DNA of 64,000 nucleotides from Slackia piriformis YIT 12062 (GTDB lineage: Bacteria; Actinomycetota; Coriobacteriia; Coriobacteriales; Eggerthellaceae), in the NCBI RefSeq assembly GCF_000296445.1, contig NZ_JH815198.1, positions 1,551,114 to 1,615,113 on the forward strand, given 5' to 3'. Shown here in pieces: positions 63,114 through 64,000 of this stretch; the first letter of the stretch is position 1; each line of letters opens with the position of its first letter. A program made the position numbers and the translations under genes. The notes beneath the pieces are model-generated. The model was given only the letters and a program-made list of their open reading frames with translations. It had not been told where the DNA came from and searched no databases.

Positions 63114-64000
63114 ATGCTCGCATCTTTCAAGGATGCCGGCTTTTGCGCGCTTTTCGCCGCCGTCGGCCTTACCGTGAACCTGACGTGGTGTACGCTCGCA
63201 GGGCATACGCCCGGCTTCACCAACGCCCTTGCAAGCCTGGACGTTCCCGTGAATCCACGCGCATTCTTTCTTATGGGCATCCTCGTCATGAGCGTGGTTT
63301 TCACCGTTTTGCCGAGAAAAGCGCGCGAGGTTGACGCATCCCTGTGGCCTGCCGTAGCGCTTCTTGCCTGCATGGGAACGGCGTGTTTCGCCATCGCCTC
63401 AAGCCAAAGCGCTTTCTCCCCCGCCGTTCTCTCCATAGGCGGACTTTTGTTATTCGGCATAGGATACTTCTGGCTTACCGCCCGATTCGTCCTGCTTCTT
63501 GCACGAACGCAAACCTATTCCTGTACCATCGCCTGCTTGGCGTTTTCCCTTATCGTCGAACCCATGCTCGTCGCATTCGTGGAGCATTCCCTGCATGCCG
63601 AACTACAGGTGTCCATCGTCGTTTTGATGCCCATCCTGTCCGCAGCGCTTTTCCAATGCGCCCGCCACGCCGCACTTAAACAGCGAAGCAGCGAGAAGGG
63701 CAGCGGACGTACGGTATTTGGAATCCCCTCGCGGCCGCGCACCCCTTCCGCAGCCGAAGGACGAAGCGACACGAGCAGCGCGCTCATCCTCATAGCAGCG
63801 GCTTCTCTGCTGCTTGCGACCGTGCGAAGCCTGAGCTTCGTGGGGCTTTGGGGAGAAGGGCACATGGATGCCGATGGAGAGCCCTCTATGACATCGAACC
63901 CGTTGCTTTGGCTCGGCTATGCCGCGGGCCTCGCCGTCTTTTCATACGCCGCCCTCGGACGCACGGCGAATTGGTCGCTGCGACTGCGCTTTCAGCCGTC
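63114..64000 (+). CDS. LuxR-type regulator 4, membrane domain only (cut by window end)
   Basis: ATG 63114 follows GGGGAGGGG and the frame is open to the window end (295 codons). The visible part is hydrophobic helices (FCALFAAVGLTVNLTWCTLAG, FFLMGILVMSVVFTVL, PAVLSIGGLLLFGIGYFWL, ACLAFSLIVEPMLVAFV, SALILIAAASLLLATV), with a polar loop near residues 185-220. Size, composition and divergence from a reductase operon match LuxR 1-3, so I predict a C-terminal LuxR HTH beyond the edge. The HTH itself is not visible. Confidence 0.75.
   Translation, partial: MLASFKDAGFCALFAAVGLTVNLTWCTLAGHTPGFTNALASLDVPVNPRAFFLMGILVMSVVFTVLPRKAREVDASLWPAVALLACMGTACFAIASSQSAFSPAVLSIGGLLLFGIGYFWLTARFVLLLARTQTYSCTIACLAFSLIVEPMLVAFVEHSLHAELQVSIVVLMPILSAALFQCARHAALKQRSSEKGSGRTVFGIPSRPRTPSAAEGRSDTSSALILIAAASLLLATVRSLSFVGLWGEGHMDADGEPSMTSNPLLWLGYAAGLAVFSYAALGRTANWSLRLRFQP

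Overview
The window is bacterial chromosome with high GC content. The gene content points to Actinobacteria, class Coriobacteriia, most likely family Eggerthellaceae (Slackia/Eggerthella/Denitrobacterium-like). The main reason is the repeated pairing of a membrane-spanning LuxR regulator with a Tat-exported flavoprotein or cytochrome reductase, a hallmark of these anaerobic gut or oral bacteria. A genus call would be a guess. I see no IS element, prophage, CRISPR array, tRNA or rRNA.

Layout. 1-2570: an NSS-family sodium/amino-acid symporter behind a classic tryptophan attenuator (leader peptide with three consecutive Trp codons), then a CIRCE-controlled hsp20. 2647-6259: nfo-ppx repair/phosphate operon, an ArsR-nitroreductase pair and a small PGPGW membrane protein. 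6613-13102: hisS-aspS and a giant M16C metalloprotease. 13672-17238: LuxR regulator 1 and a divergent flavoprotein reductase broken by an exact 23-bp tandem duplication, followed by about 1 kb of stem-loops and repeats. 18234-27629: a trigger-factor-like protein without the usual signature, DUF47-PiT phosphate uptake, an MBL hydrolase, rel, and a RecJ-RecQ-type fusion. 27833-31560: LuxR 2 with a flavoprotein carrying an FMN domain. 31791-37412: pth, a DUF2974 hydrolase, prs, glmU, trmB. 37595-42726: a five-gene ABC importer, probably for nickel, under two NikR-type operators. 43030-51801: a UvrA paralogue, a 47-residue membrane peptide, glmM, a DMT exporter pair, luxS and an NhaC antiporter. 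52055-56350: rplM-rpsI, a decayed LuxR, and argC-argD. 56540-59814: flavoprotein 3 and LuxR 3. 59998-64000: a triheme/molybdopterin protein with a heme-less paralogue, and LuxR 4, which runs off the end.

How it works together. Housekeeping genes (translation, cell-wall precursor synthesis, stringent response, repair) are interspersed with four regulator/reductase modules. All four are divergently arranged and each has a different dyad in the shared promoter region, which suggests each respiratory reductase is switched by its own membrane sensor. One module is currently frameshifted by a duplication that could revert by slippage, and a fifth regulator survives only as a fragment. Nickel uptake, phosphate uptake and tryptophan uptake each show recognisable local control elements or partners.

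Intergenic DNA is unusually rich in tandem repeats: 31-bp x4, 30-bp x3, 37-bp x2-3, 40-bp x3, and a perfect 8-bp x15 array directly after luxS. Start codons were chosen by Shine-Dalgarno spacing. Family assignments rest on reading motifs by eye, without database searches.
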